From: Polytrichum commune
Taxonomy: Eukaryota > Streptophyta > Polytrichopsida > Polytrichales > Polytrichaceae
Reading direction: 5' to 3'
Length of the DNA stretch: 64,000 nucleotides
Assembly: GCA_950295325.1 (NCBI GenBank)
Contig: OX485808.1
Coordinates: 24,262,527 to 24,326,526, forward strand
The notes beneath the pieces are model-generated. The model worked only from the letters and a program-made list of their open reading frames with translations, was not told where the DNA came from and ran no database searches. Positions within the stretch are counted from its first letter, which is position 1. Every line of letters begins with the position of its first letter. Of this stretch, positions 46,527 through 56,625 are shown piece after piece. Both the position numbers and the translations under genes were made by a program.

Positions 46527-47042
46527 GTGGTTAAACTACTCCGTAACATGACTTGGTGTTGGCAAGTTCCAGAACCGGCCAGCTGTGAGTTATATACTGG
46601 AGGATACTTGTTTTCAGCCCTGTATAGGTTATATCGGTCAGGATACAGAGGGAATGGATTGTATATCACCCCTAATGAAGTGAGTATTCCAAGAGAGTTC
46701 AAAGAATTATTTTTAGCTTTACCCTTAGATGTGCAGCAAAACATTACCAATAGAATTTGGAACGGCGGAGAGGAATATAACGAAGTAATTGTGAGAAACA
46801 ATCACCCTGTTATACCCTTATCACTCCGATTCTTATTTGCAATCTATGGGAGACTAAAAAGTGCTACTTCTTTAGTGGTTCCAGCCGGCACAGGAGCGTG
46901 GAAAGGAGATAAAATATCTAGGACAGAGTATAGATTTGTTTTTGGAGCACCAGATCTCAGGGCAAGACCATTAATACCTGACTTCATGGACCAAAAACCT
47001 ATGTATACCAATCCCATAGACTTTCGAATGATATGTTTGTAG
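46527..47042 (+). CDS. Second ORF upstream of gag, in frame with gag
   Basis: A 171-codon frame without a good ATG at its start (the first ATG is seven codons in, near 46548). It has a mixed aliphatic/aromatic composition and no recognised domain. After its TAG (47040-47042) the same frame meets two more TAG codons within 20 bp and then runs open into gag at 47115. It may be the original Gag N-terminus, now cut off by nonsense mutations, or an independent protein. Confidence 0.4.
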   Translation: MVKLLRNMTWCWQVPEPASCELYTGGYLFSALYRLYRSGYRGNGLYITPNEVSIPREFKELFLALPLDVQQNITNRIWNGGEEYNEVIVRNNHPVIPLSLRFLFAIYGRLKSATSLVVPAGTGAWKGDKISRTEYRFVFGAPDLRARPLIPDFMDQKPMYTNPIDFRMICL

Positions 47043-47114
47043 GGATCCTAGAACTAGTTAGAGTTAGTCAAACTGGAACCCGCTCATGAAAAATCTCATT
47101 CTCAAACTGCATCC

Positions 47115-49004
47115 GTGAGGAATGCAGCTAACGCTAAAGCTAGAGAAGATAGAGCAGCAGCCAGAGAGTATAGGAAGCAATTACAGGAAAAGAGAAGAAG
47201 TTGGGTTCAACCATTTTTAGACGTAGCAAGGAGATTTTCAGGTAGTGGTTCAGGAGGGAATTTTCAGACACCAGTAAATAAACCTACAACAAGTGCTGAG
47301 AGGGAATTCTTATCCCCAAAAGTTTTATTTTCTGATACGACACCTCACACCAGTTCACCCACTCCACCATTGTGGGCTACCGCCTATGAACGCACACCAT
47401 CTCCTATACTTGACACAACGGTTTACGCCAATATACAAGGCAACCCATTGTTTACACCTTATACACCATTAATACCCGTAGCACAATTAATACCTCCTCC
47501 CCTACGACCTGTAGTACCGCTTCCCAATATGGCGGCAAATCCTCCTAGGATCAATAGTGTAGTGAATTTGCCTTATTTTCAGGGTAGACCCGGAACAAAT
47601 CCTGATGTCCATGTGAGGAAATTTGAGATTGCATGTGCTGCAAATAGTGTACCTCAGGACAAAATGATGGAAGTATTTGCAGCAACGTTGCAAGAGAATG
47701 CATTCTTATGGTACTCCCGCCAACCACCATTTGCTGACTGGGACGCCCTTAAAGATGCATTTCTTGTCTACTTCAGACCCCTGGGGTTTGAAAACAGTCT
47801 GATGGAGAGATTAAGGACAATTCGTATGGGTGTAAATGAGGTTGTTGACAGTTATTGGGGAAGAATGAGTGATATATTGTTGAGAATGGGTGCACACCAA
47901 ATTCCCAACAATTTCTTAAGAAATATATTCATAGGAGGATTGTATCCTTTTGAGTTAAAACTATATGTGAGAGAGCGAACCCCAGCTACCGCACAGAATG
48001 CATTTACCTTAGCAAAAGCTTGGGAGGAATCTCGGGTGGAGGATCAATATACTTTTGAGAATTATAATTATGACCTCTACGACCAAACCCCGAAGGATCA
48101 GACTTACTATCATGTTTTACTTGGTCAATCTCTAACATACCCAGGTGCTAAGCCAATGATAGATGCCACCCAATTTAAACACCCTAGCGCAGATTTGTTT
48201 AAACCACCCAAGATCCTATCAAAACCTCCACTGGTTGGTCAATCTACGTCTCAAGAGTTAGCCTTGATGGATATCACTAAGAAACTTGCAGATTTAGAGG
48301 TCAAGATCACGAGAGGGGCTAACAAAAGACCACCACCAACTGAGGAAAGGACTAATGTGTGGTGTAACAATTGCAAGGGTCATGGTCATTTATCCAATGA
48401 GTGTCCCACTCCAAAAGGTCTGAGAACTAAATGTACCTTTTGTGGAGGGAACCATTCAGTCAATGAATGTTGGAATCTACCGAGAGGTCGTCCAGTCCAT
48501 CAGATAGACACCACTCAGTCACGACCTTGGCAACAAGAGCGTATGGGTAATGGGCCTAATGCAAGTTACAACCCTAAAAGGAATTTTAATCGTCGGCAAG
48601 TGCCTCTTAGTTTTGGGAATCAACCAAGTTGGGGTGAGACCAATCAACCGCCAAATTGGAGGGGTCCACCATATAACCCCCGAACCCAAAACTATAAGAC
48701 ACCAATGCCAAACCAATTCGTAGTGTGTTTTCGTTGCGGAGAAATAGGCCATTATGCAGGGGATTGTCCCAACCCTAGGAAGGTTCAACAGTATATCCCA
48801 TTGTGTGGAAATTGTAAGGAGGCAGGACACCCTACAGCCGAGTGTGATCAACCCCGGAAGGAAGGTCCACCATCTGAGAGGGATTGGAAGAAGGGTAAGC
48901 ATGTGACTATCCAAGAGGAAGAGAGGCAAGATCGTAATGTCCATAGAGTTCAACACTCTAAGAGATTAGATGAGGAAGTGAGTGTAGTGACCACTAGATC
49001 TTGA
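47115..49004 (+). CDS. gag: Gag polyprotein of the retrotransposon
   Basis: A 629-codon frame. Residues about 150-300 form a retrotransposon Gag capsid domain (pattern FEIACAANSVPQDKMMEVFA, LWYSRQPP, LKDAFLVYF). Four zinc knuckle-like motifs follow: about residue 415 (CNNCKGHGHLSNEC), 440 (CTFCGGNHSVNEC), 537 (CFRCGEIGHYAGDC) and 563 (CGNCKEAGHPTAEC). Four is more than the one or two usual in plant gypsy Gag. No ATG lies at the open 5' end, so the true start is unclear. The TGA at 49002-49004 is followed by the same open frame to 49439, so it may be a premature stop. Confidence 0.85.
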   Translation: MRNAANAKAREDRAAAREYRKQLQEKRRSWVQPFLDVARRFSGSGSGGNFQTPVNKPTTSAEREFLSPKVLFSDTTPHTSSPTPPLWATAYERTPSPILDTTVYANIQGNPLFTPYTPLIPVAQLIPPPLRPVVPLPNMAANPPRINSVVNLPYFQGRPGTNPDVHVRKFEIACAANSVPQDKMMEVFAATLQENAFLWYSRQPPFADWDALKDAFLVYFRPLGFENSLMERLRTIRMGVNEVVDSYWGRMSDILLRMGAHQIPNNFLRNIFIGGLYPFELKLYVRERTPATAQNAFTLAKAWEESRVEDQYTFENYNYDLYDQTPKDQTYYHVLLGQSLTYPGAKPMIDATQFKHPSADLFKPPKILSKPPLVGQSTSQELALMDITKKLADLEVKITRGANKRPPPTEERTNVWCNNCKGHGHLSNECPTPKGLRTKCTFCGGNHSVNECWNLPRGRPVHQIDTTQSRPWQQERMGNGPNASYNPKRNFNRRQVPLSFGNQPSWGETNQPPNWRGPPYNPRTQNYKTPMPNQFVVCFRCGEIGHYAGDCPNPRKVQQYIPLCGNCKEAGHPTAECDQPRKEGPPSERDWKKGKHVTIQEEERQDRNVHRVQHSKRLDEEVSVVTTRS

Positions 49005-49103
49005 AAACCATCCTTAAAACAACAAAATGGGTCTAGTACTGAGAGGTTCAATGAACAACACAGTGATGCAGAGACGAGTCTCTCTGGATATTCTCAAGCA
49101 CCT

Positions 49104-49439
49104 TTGATCAGAACTCCAAAGGATAAAACAACTGTGGAAGCCAACGTTGTACCAACAACAATTCCTGAGAAGGCTTATACTCCATCACCATCTGTTGTCA
49201 TCAACCCTCCAGTTTTCAATCATGCACCTATCTTACCCACTAATATTCTTCAACCCCGTCTAAAGACCATTGCAAGGAGAGAAAGACCTAAGATTAAGCC
49301 AACATCATCACGATCATCTCGGACGATGATGTTATCTAAAGACCTTAAACCCTATGATATCATGGAGGATTTAGATAAAATACCACCAACAATAACAATG
49401 AAACAATTGTTGGCTGTTGCACCACAGTACGTGTCGTAG
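49104..49439 (+). CDS. Gag-pol linker region between Gag and protease
   Basis: This frame is the same as gag and open from the TGA at 49002 to a TAG at 49437-49439. It encodes a Pro/Thr-rich linker ending in a pre-protease segment (MKQLLAVAPQYV). The protease continues in the +1 frame, so a frameshift lies near 49463. Both lesions look like decay, since no canonical slippery site is apparent. Confidence 0.55.
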   Translation: MIRTPKDKTTVEANVVPTTIPEKAYTPSPSVVINPPVFNHAPILPTNILQPRLKTIARRERPKIKPTSSRSSRTMMLSKDLKPYDIMEDLDKIPPTITMKQLLAVAPQYVS

Positions 49440-50385
49440 TTCCTTGAGTTCATCCATGATACGTAGAAGGCCAAAACCGGCGACAGTACATGACATTACT
49501 TTAAGTAGAGACCCAGGAGCTCCAACAGTTGATGTTATCATAGGAGGTGCTCTTATACCAGGATTTCAAATTGACACGGGATCAAGTGTCAATTTGATGA
49601 ATGTTGAAACCATGAATGAGTTAGGGATATCTAATGTAGTCTCTACCACAATCATATTGAAAATGGCAGATAGCAGTCAAGTGAAACCCCTAGGAGTTTT
49701 GGAACAAATTCCAACTCTCGTAGCTAGTATTGAGTATAAGATTGATTATGTCGTTTTTAAGACAATGGACGGTGTGCAGTCTTATCCAGGTCTTCTTGGA
49801 CGCACATGGTTACTAGATGCACAAGCCAAAGAAGACTGGGGAAAGGGTACACTGACCATTGGAAGTGGGTTAAAGAAAATAATTCTACCTTTATTTCCTA
49901 CCCAATATCATGGTGAAACACAAGATGAGGAAACTGAGTTCACCAGTGATGATGGTTATGAAACGGAGAAAGAAACTACTATGAGTGAATCCATACATCG
50001 GGTAAACGATAGACCATTTCAATATGCTCCAGTAGGCATGGGAGAATATTTCTGTGCATTAGGTGATGGAGATTCTGATGATGCTATCTTAGCATGGCAG
50101 AATACCTTACCTATTAACAGAATTGGCGACACAAGGACACATGATTTAGACCGACTAAAACTAGTTCATAATGTGCAAGAAGAAACCCAACCCAAAAAAC
50201 TAGTTAAAGATGAGTTGGCTAAGAAATGGGAGTCTACCATGTTTGAGTCTGACCAACCCGTTAAAAATTATGTAGTCAAAGATGTGTGCAAGGATATGAA
50301 CTTGAGTGATGATGATGCGCCTCGCATTATCAAAGTTTATGAGAAGATCACTGAGGATGAGTGGAAATTTTGGAGAAAGTTTTAA
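49417..50385 (+). CDS. Retrotransposon aspartic protease region
   Basis: The DTGSSVNLMN active-site motif is at about residue 53 (nucleotides near 49575). The second protease feature, LLGRTWLLDA, is near 49795. A long acidic linker follows, leading into the reverse transcriptase. The frame ends at a TAA at 50383-50385, while the RT continues in another frame that overlaps it, indicating a frameshift near 50380. The first dozen codons belong to the other frame and are not genuine protease. Confidence 0.8.
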   Translation: MHHSTCRSSLSSSMIRRRPKPATVHDITLSRDPGAPTVDVIIGGALIPGFQIDTGSSVNLMNVETMNELGISNVVSTTIILKMADSSQVKPLGVLEQIPTLVASIEYKIDYVVFKTMDGVQSYPGLLGRTWLLDAQAKEDWGKGTLTIGSGLKKIILPLFPTQYHGETQDEETEFTSDDGYETEKETTMSESIHRVNDRPFQYAPVGMGEYFCALGDGDSDDAILAWQNTLPINRIGDTRTHDLDRLKLVHNVQEETQPKKLVKDELAKKWESTMFESDQPVKNYVVKDVCKDMNLSDDDAPRIIKVYEKITEDEWKFWRKF

Positions 50386-51232
50386 AAAGAACATTAAAGT
50401 CTTTGCATGGACGTACAAAGATTTTAGAGGAGTACCTCCAGAGATTTGTGAGCATAAGATTGTATTAGAGAAGGGAACAACTCCCGTTCGACAAAGACAA
50501 TACAGGATGAATCCGAAATATTCCCTACTAGTTAAGGAGGAAGTGGATAAGTTGTTGGAAGTTGGTATAATCTATCCTATCCCTTATAGTGAGTGGGTGT
50601 CACCCATAGTTGTGGTACCCAAGAAAAATGGTAAGCTAAGAATATGTGTGGATTATCGGAAGTTAAACAGTGTCACCAAGAATGATTACTTCCCCTTACC
50701 ATTCACAGATAGTATGTTGGATGGAGTAGCAGGATATGATTGTTATTCCTTTATGGATGGGTTTTCAGGATATAACCAAATTTCCATATACCTACCTCAT
50801 CGTCCCTTAACTGCATTCACCACACCATGGGGTGTCTTTGCACATGCCCGTATGCCCTTTGGAATGTGTAATTCCCCTGGGACCTTTTCCAGATTAGGAG
50901 TTAACACATTTCAAAAGTATCTCCATCGTACAATGGAAGTCTTCCTGGATGATTTTGCAGTTTATAGCACTAGAGAGAAACATGCACAACATCTTCAGGA
51001 ATGTTTCGATGAGTGTATGAAAGTTGGGATTTCTATTAACACAGCCAAGTCACTGTTCCTGGTGCCATTTGGTAAGTTGGTAGGTCACATAATATCAAAA
51101 CAAGGAGTTGCGACTGACCCTAAGAAGATTGCAATTATTGCCTCACTACCTTTACCAACCACCGTTTCAGAGGTCAAAGGATTTCTAGGACACACAGGCT
51201 ACTATCGTCGTTTCATCTTTCGTTATTATTTA

Positions 51233-51263
<31 letters not shown>

Positions 51264-52441
51264 GGTTAATATTTAAAACGGCTCCATATTCTATCATTGC
51301 CGATACCTTATACAAAAAGGGCAAAGATGGCGTATTGAGACGGTGCATTATGAGTTCGGAAATACCTTTGATTTTACAAGGATGTCATAGTGATCCAGCA
51401 GGAGGTCATTTCGCGGGTAATGTCACTGCTCGAAAAGTTTTACAAGCAGGATATTGGTGGCCCACCTTGTTCAATGATTGTGTCACTTATGCTAGACAGT
51501 GTGATGTTTGTCAAAGAGTGGGTAAACCTACAGACACATCAGCAATGCCATTACACCCTATCCTAGCACTAGCACCCTTTGAGAAATGGGGGATTGATTT
51601 TGTTGGACCAATTAACCCACCTAGTAAGAGTGGACGTCATCGTTACATTTTGGTTGCCACAGACTACGCCACTAAATGGGCGGAGGCTGAAGCCACTAAA
51701 CGTGACGATAAGGAGACAGTTGCTAAATTTCTCAAAGCTAATATATTTTCACGATTTGGTTGTCCACGAGAGCTAATAAGTGATAGGGGTACCCATTTTG
51801 TGAATGAGGTTATTGAAATGTTAACGGAGAAATATAAGATTAAACATCGACTTACCACCCTATACCACCCAAGAGCAAATGGACAAACTGAAAAAACTAA
51901 TGGAATTTTATGTAAAATCATTACTAAAACAGTCCAAGGCTCTATGGTGGATTGGGATGTGAAGTTGTTGGATGCTTTGTGGGCATATCATACAGCTTAT
52001 AAAGTTACCATGAAATTTACCCCTTTCCAATTGGTGTATGGTCAAGAAGCAATCCTACCCATTGAGTTGGAATTACCATCTTTACGCATAGCCTTGGAAG
52101 AACGATTAGATGATTCGGAATCACTACAAGAGCGTATCGCTATGCTAGAGAAGTTGGATGAAATTAGAGGCCAGGCTTATCTTAATACGGCCGCAATCCA
52201 AAAATGGCGTAAAACCTATTACAATAGTAAAATGAAACCCAAAGTCATTAAGGATGGCGACCTAGTCTTATTATATGATAGCCGGTTTCAGAAATTCCTT
52301 GGTAAATTTAAGATTCGTTGGCAAGGACCCTATAAAGTCGTTAAGGCATATGATAACGGTTCTTTTGATTTGGAAGATTTCCAAGGAAACCCGCTACTTA
52401 CCCGTATCAATGGCAACCGGTTAAAGGTTTATAATCATTAA
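50386..52441 (+). CDS. pol: Reverse transcriptase and integrase, RNase H missing
   Basis: RT motifs in order: IIYPIPYSEWVSPIVVVPKK, LRICVDYRKLN, FPLPFTDSMLDG, RMPFGMCNSPGTF and VFLDDFAVYS, the catalytic box with FLDD in place of YxDD. The RT thumb motif KGFLGHTGYYRRFI (near 51180-51215) is followed by (CAA)n coding for poly-Gln. The integrase starts directly after this: H...H in CHSDPAGGH and CXXC in CDVC (zinc domain), then core Asp in GIDFVG, Asp in ISDRGTHF and Glu in GQTEKTNG. A C-terminal GPYKV-type region closes it. The whole RNase H domain, normally over 100 residues, is absent. The frame opens at about 50306 by overlap, but real pol starts near 50386. Confidence 0.88.
51233..51262 (+). 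repeat. (CAA)n microsatellite at the RNase H deletion point
   Basis: About ten CAA triplets in the pol frame lie exactly between the reverse transcriptase thumb and the integrase zinc domain. They may have promoted or repaired the deletion. Confidence 0.9.
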
Positions 52442-53720
52442 CTGAGGCCAGTTAATGAAATTAAGTAAGGGGGGAGGGTAGTTAGGATAATACTAATGAG
52501 ATAAATTTAACACATTTTTATAAAATTCTTTAAGATTTAGATTAGACAACTTATACACGGTCCTATGGAAATTAATGTAGTCTAACACTTTGAAAATTCG
52601 CTAAATGCCATAATATTCTAATCTCGCAAACAATTATCACGGGAATCGATATTTGAGTTAAACAATAATCCGTTGCGAATGCTCAAATTTCTAATTCAAT
52701 TAACAATGGGCGTTAAAAGTTCCTTTGAGATTATTGTTTAAATGAGAGTACGTTAGGATGAAAGAGAATTAAAAAAAAATGATGAGCTAAGTAGGATTGA
52801 TTTAGATGTGATGAATGAGTTAATGAAGAATCAGAGGATCTAAACTAATGATCAACTATAGTCTCATCACTTAACCATGGACAAGAATGAAAAGATCCTA
52901 AACATAATCAACTATGATCTAAATTGATAACTATTGACGGTCATGATTAAAGGAAGATATGCACTTAAGAGAATGATTAAGGGTGAGGTGTGCCGCCATT
53001 AAGGGCCAAATCTAACCTTTTAATGATGAAACTGTCTCATTAATCATGAAGGGGCCATGATATGAAATCAGTAAAGCTATAGTCTTGGCCGCCGCGCAGC
53101 CGCCATCAACTATCGGCAAAGAGGTGATAAACCCAGACCATAGTGAGACTCAGTTAGGTTGTGAGATCATAGTTACACCATAGTCTGAGAGCTGAGAGAA
53201 CTATCGTCTGAGCAATTGCGCAGTCGGCGAAGTTCATTGAATGACGAAGAGTTGATTGAGTGAAACTATTGGCACTGTTGAGTAAGTTGCTTGAGAGAAA
53301 CGGGTGTGAGTTGCCGAACTGAGAGCCAAAGTTGTGTGAGCAATTCCCAATTCTGATTCTTGGTAGAGATTTCTTGCTTTTAAAACTATCTTCTTTGAAA
53401 CTATCTTCTCTGAATGTTTTTGTCCTCTATGTAAGACCATTGTTTAACAATTGATAGCATAGTTGAGGGTGATCACTATTGTCTCAGTTTTCGATTTCAA
53501 GATAGTGAGAGTTCTTGAAACATCAATTAGGGTTACACTGTAGAGGGAAACTATCTTCTTGAGTGAACAATAGTCTAGGAAGCAGTGAGAGATTGTGAAT
53601 TACAGTGTGTGAAGCAATTCTGGTCCTGAGAAGAGGCCTATTGTGTAGTCAGTGCAACAATTGTCTTGCTTCTTGAAACTATCTTCAGAGAGTAAACTAT
53701 ATTCTTTGAGGACAACCACC
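52442..53720 (+). other. Retrotransposon spacer between pol and the 3' ORF
   Basis: A non-coding 1.3-kb spacer, increasingly rich toward its 3' end in ACTATAGT/ACTATTGT-like motifs (near 52855, 53070, 53160, 53205, 53268 and others). An env-like ORF transcript in Athila elements is usually spliced across such a region; no acceptor was assigned here. Confidence 0.6.
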
Positions 53721-54890
53721 ATGGATAGACATAACCAGGGTAAGAGGAGGCGTCTTAGAGGCGTTGCTCAACCTGTGCCCTTCAAAGGGATGACTATTGT
53801 TATGCAAGAGAGAGTGAAAGAAAGAGAACAAGAGTTGAGGAGTGCAGGCTTGTGGCAATTCTTGAGTGAGTTAACAATTCCATGGCCTAGTCAGTGTGAG
53901 TTAGGAGAGTTAGTAGAAAACTATATGCTGCAAGACCATAGTCGAGTGCCAGTGGGCGGGAATATAGTTGAACTATCGTCTGAAGCTCTTAGCCGAGTGA
54001 CACTATTGCCAGGAGAGGGTGAGAAGGACATAGGTAGTTTAGACCTGCCGAGAGAGGCACCCCAGTGGGAGATAGTGTTTTCTGGTGGATTGTTGAGCTT
54101 TGATGACATCAAGCAAGGTTGGGACTTGAGAGACCTGAAGGAACCCTGGAAAGAGTGGTTCTTGCTGATCCAGGAGAGAATCGAGTTGTTGGAAGGAGGT
54201 TTTATGGAGCATTGTGTGGCCTGTGCTGCACTATTGGCGTGGGTGAAAGGAGAGCGATTCAATTGGGCGGAAGAGCTGCGACTTCGAATCCGAGATGAGG
54301 TTCACCGCAGAAAAACTCCCTTCCCATTTTCACTATTGTCTGCTGGTTACTTGGGAATGGTGTGTTCCCTGACTATAGTTCCCTCTGAGGTGGAGATGCT
54401 AACAGGAAACCCTAGAGAATTGTTGTTGGAGCCCCCTGTGATGTTAATGCCTATACCTAGCAGTCCTAAACCACCAACTATTGTCGAGGTTCCTGTTTTA
54501 CATGTGGAAGCAGAGTCTAGTCATCGGGTCTTGCCGAGAGAAGAGATGCCTGAAGAGGTAGAACAATTGTCTTCTCATGAGGAGTTGCTCTCTGAGATTG
54601 AGAGGCAAAAGACTATAGTTGAAGAAAAGTGTGTCCTTGTAGCTGAGAGTGTGAGGATGATTGAAGAGCTCAAGAAAGAAAACCAGAAGTTCAAGGAGCT
54701 CAAGGAAAAGTTAGAGAAAAAGTGCAAGGAGCTTGAGGAGAGGAATGTAGATAGGATGGATGAGATTCTTTGTGACAGAACCCTATATGAGAAACAAAAG
54801 AAAGAACTAGAGGGGTTAGCTAAACAATTGTCTGATCTCACCACCCAGCATGCGAGTAGTGAGGCTGCCTGGGAGAAAGAGAAAAAATAG
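53721..54890 (+). CDS. Retrotransposon 3' ORF, first part (coiled coil)
   Basis: The chosen start is the ATG at 53721 in ACCACCATGGAT; an upstream in-frame ATG at 53652 has a poorer context. A basic N-terminus (GKRRRLRG) may be a nuclear localisation signal. The middle is a globular region. From about residue 290 a strong coiled coil runs to the end (heptads rich in Glu, Lys, Leu). There is no signal peptide or membrane helix, so it is not an envelope protein. The TAG at 54888-54890 is followed by the same frame, so it is probably a nonsense mutation or a readthrough site. The DNA is dense in ACTATAGTC-like motifs, read in more than one codon phase. Confidence 0.65.
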   Translation: MDRHNQGKRRRLRGVAQPVPFKGMTIVMQERVKEREQELRSAGLWQFLSELTIPWPSQCELGELVENYMLQDHSRVPVGGNIVELSSEALSRVTLLPGEGEKDIGSLDLPREAPQWEIVFSGGLLSFDDIKQGWDLRDLKEPWKEWFLLIQERIELLEGGFMEHCVACAALLAWVKGERFNWAEELRLRIRDEVHRRKTPFPFSLLSAGYLGMVCSLTIVPSEVEMLTGNPRELLLEPPVMLMPIPSSPKPPTIVEVPVLHVEAESSHRVLPREEMPEEVEQLSSHEELLSEIERQKTIVEEKCVLVAESVRMIEELKKENQKFKELKEKLEKKCKELEERNVDRMDEILCDRTLYEKQKKELEGLAKQLSDLTTQHASSEAAWEKEKK

Positions 54891-56570
54891 TTGAAAGAGA
54901 GAGAGGTGAGAAGAGAAAAGACTATAGTTCAAAAGTCCCAGGAGTTACAATCTCTACAGAGTCAATTTTCTACCCTCAAGAGAGAAGGTGACACTATCAG
55001 AGTGATTTCTAAGCAGAGAGATAATCTGGTAGCAGTAAGAGAGCAACAAAGGCAAACTATTGGCAACTTGTGGGGTAGAATAGAACGACTCAAGAATGGC
55101 TTATGGACTCTAGAAAACTCTGCCCCACCTTTCCCTCAACTTCATCATAACTATGAGCGACAGAGAGACACAATGTTCATAGCTCACAACCTTCACATAG
55201 GTCAGAAGCTAGGAGCAGACCTTTTTCAGAGTCTGTGGGATGAAGTCTTGGAAGAAGGTTATGAGAACCTGTTAGTGGAAACTATAGTCAGAGGGGAGTT
55301 ACTGGTAGCCGACCCTTTGAAGACCTTGACTATAGTGGGAGACATTGGAGCAAGGGTGTTCCTGTACTATGGAAACCTGGAACTCCAGCTACAGAGGAAA
55401 AGGAACACTATAGTCGAGCATACCGCTCAGCTAGTTCCTAGGGTGATCAAGATGGAGGCATTCAATCAGGCTATAGTTACCGCCTTGCCTATAGTTCCCA
55501 AATCTGTCCTAGAGGTGTGGAAGGTCAATCTCGAGCAAAGATTAGGCAGTATGGGGACAGATGAGTATGTGAAAGCAGTAATGGATGCTAGTCTGGAAAG
55601 ACAAGCTTCGACCAAGGTGGAAGACTTGGGGCCTGGGCAGTATCTATTGAAGTATGAGCAAACTATAGACAGGTTAAAGAGGTACGCGGAGCAGTTCAAA
55701 GCACAGGTGCAGCCACCTCTTAACCTAATCGCTCAGTGTCACTTCTTTCTGCCAGCCCCTAATCAAGTGTTCAGACTATTGTGTTCGACTAAGAAGCCCG
55801 ATCTACAGCTAGTGGACCAGAAGTATGTGGGCAACTACGAGGCAATGTTTACCCACCCGAGTGAACAACCTGTACCTGCTTGGGAGGCAATCAACTGGTT
55901 GTTTAGGGACGTGGGACCCTCACGCATGATTCCAACTGAGAAGGGGGAGTCCCATGACCGGGTCTACGCGAGGATATCGAAAGGCTGGAGTCCGCTTCCG
56001 CCCTTGGCTGTAACAATGGATCCGAGGTTCTGTGCGTGCCGAAGGAGGTACAAGTGGTCCCCGAGTGCAACTATCGACAGCTTAAAATACAATTGGCCTA
56101 TAGTTCCCGGTCCCTTTCGAAATCCAGCTGAGTGTGCTAATAGTTATTGGAGGTTCTTTTCAGAGCATAAGGCGCATCAAGACCCTGTGTGTTTTATGGC
56201 CGCGGTTTTCTGTGCCATGCTGGCAGCCTGGTGCAAAGAATATAGTTTAACCTGGGACATCAACAGGTTTAGTGCCACGCGTCCCGAGGCCTTGCTGGCA
56301 ACGAAACACCTGTACCGGACGGCGAGATGGATGCGATGTGTGGAGGCGATGTGTGCAACCTATTTTGTGATTGGACCCCACCACACTATGGTCAATGATT
56401 TCGGCCACACACGAGCGAAGATGATGGCTAGGACCCTACAGGACCAGTCTGACAACAATATTCACCTACCGCAAGAAGAGACAATGGTTCCTGGGTTTAG
56501 AGAAGATTATGGGCCCCAAACCAGTAAGGGCAATTGGGGGACTTCTTCAAGTAGGCCTAGGAAATTTTAA
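54891..56570 (+). CDS. Retrotransposon 3' ORF, second part
   Basis: In-frame continuation of the 53721 ORF beyond the TAG: 559 codons ending in TAA at 56568-56570. The coiled coil continues for about 60 residues. A large, unrecognised globular domain follows, rich in Trp, Tyr and Cys (for example near FCACRRRYKW and FCAMLAAWCKE). The C-terminus is Gly/Ser/Arg-rich. Together the two parts make about 949 residues. Athila elements carry an additional ORF here, sometimes called env-like, but this protein has no transmembrane segment. At least ten ACTATAGT-like motifs lie within the frame. Confidence 0.6.
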   Translation: MKEREVRREKTIVQKSQELQSLQSQFSTLKREGDTIRVISKQRDNLVAVREQQRQTIGNLWGRIERLKNGLWTLENSAPPFPQLHHNYERQRDTMFIAHNLHIGQKLGADLFQSLWDEVLEEGYENLLVETIVRGELLVADPLKTLTIVGDIGARVFLYYGNLELQLQRKRNTIVEHTAQLVPRVIKMEAFNQAIVTALPIVPKSVLEVWKVNLEQRLGSMGTDEYVKAVMDASLERQASTKVEDLGPGQYLLKYEQTIDRLKRYAEQFKAQVQPPLNLIAQCHFFLPAPNQVFRLLCSTKKPDLQLVDQKYVGNYEAMFTHPSEQPVPAWEAINWLFRDVGPSRMIPTEKGESHDRVYARISKGWSPLPPLAVTMDPRFCACRRRYKWSPSATIDSLKYNWPIVPGPFRNPAECANSYWRFFSEHKAHQDPVCFMAAVFCAMLAAWCKEYSLTWDINRFSATRPEALLATKHLYRTARWMRCVEAMCATYFVIGPHHTMVNDFGHTRAKMMARTLQDQSDNNIHLPQEETMVPGFREDYGPQTSKGNWGTSSSRPRKF

Positions 56571-56605
56571 AGGACTATAGTTGAGGCTTTTGCAGGGATG
56601 CAAAA

Positions 56606-56625
56606 GAATTAAGTGAGGGGCTATA
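56606..56625 (+). promoter_or_regulatory. Polypurine tract region
   Basis: AATTAAGTGAGGGGCTATA lies directly before the TG of the 3' LTR. Its AAGTGAGGGG core is the likely plus-strand primer. Confidence 0.6.

Noticed and set aside
53721-56570. Retroviral envelope
   Set aside because: The position fits Athila env-like ORFs, but there is no signal peptide or transmembrane segment; called an unknown 3' ORF.
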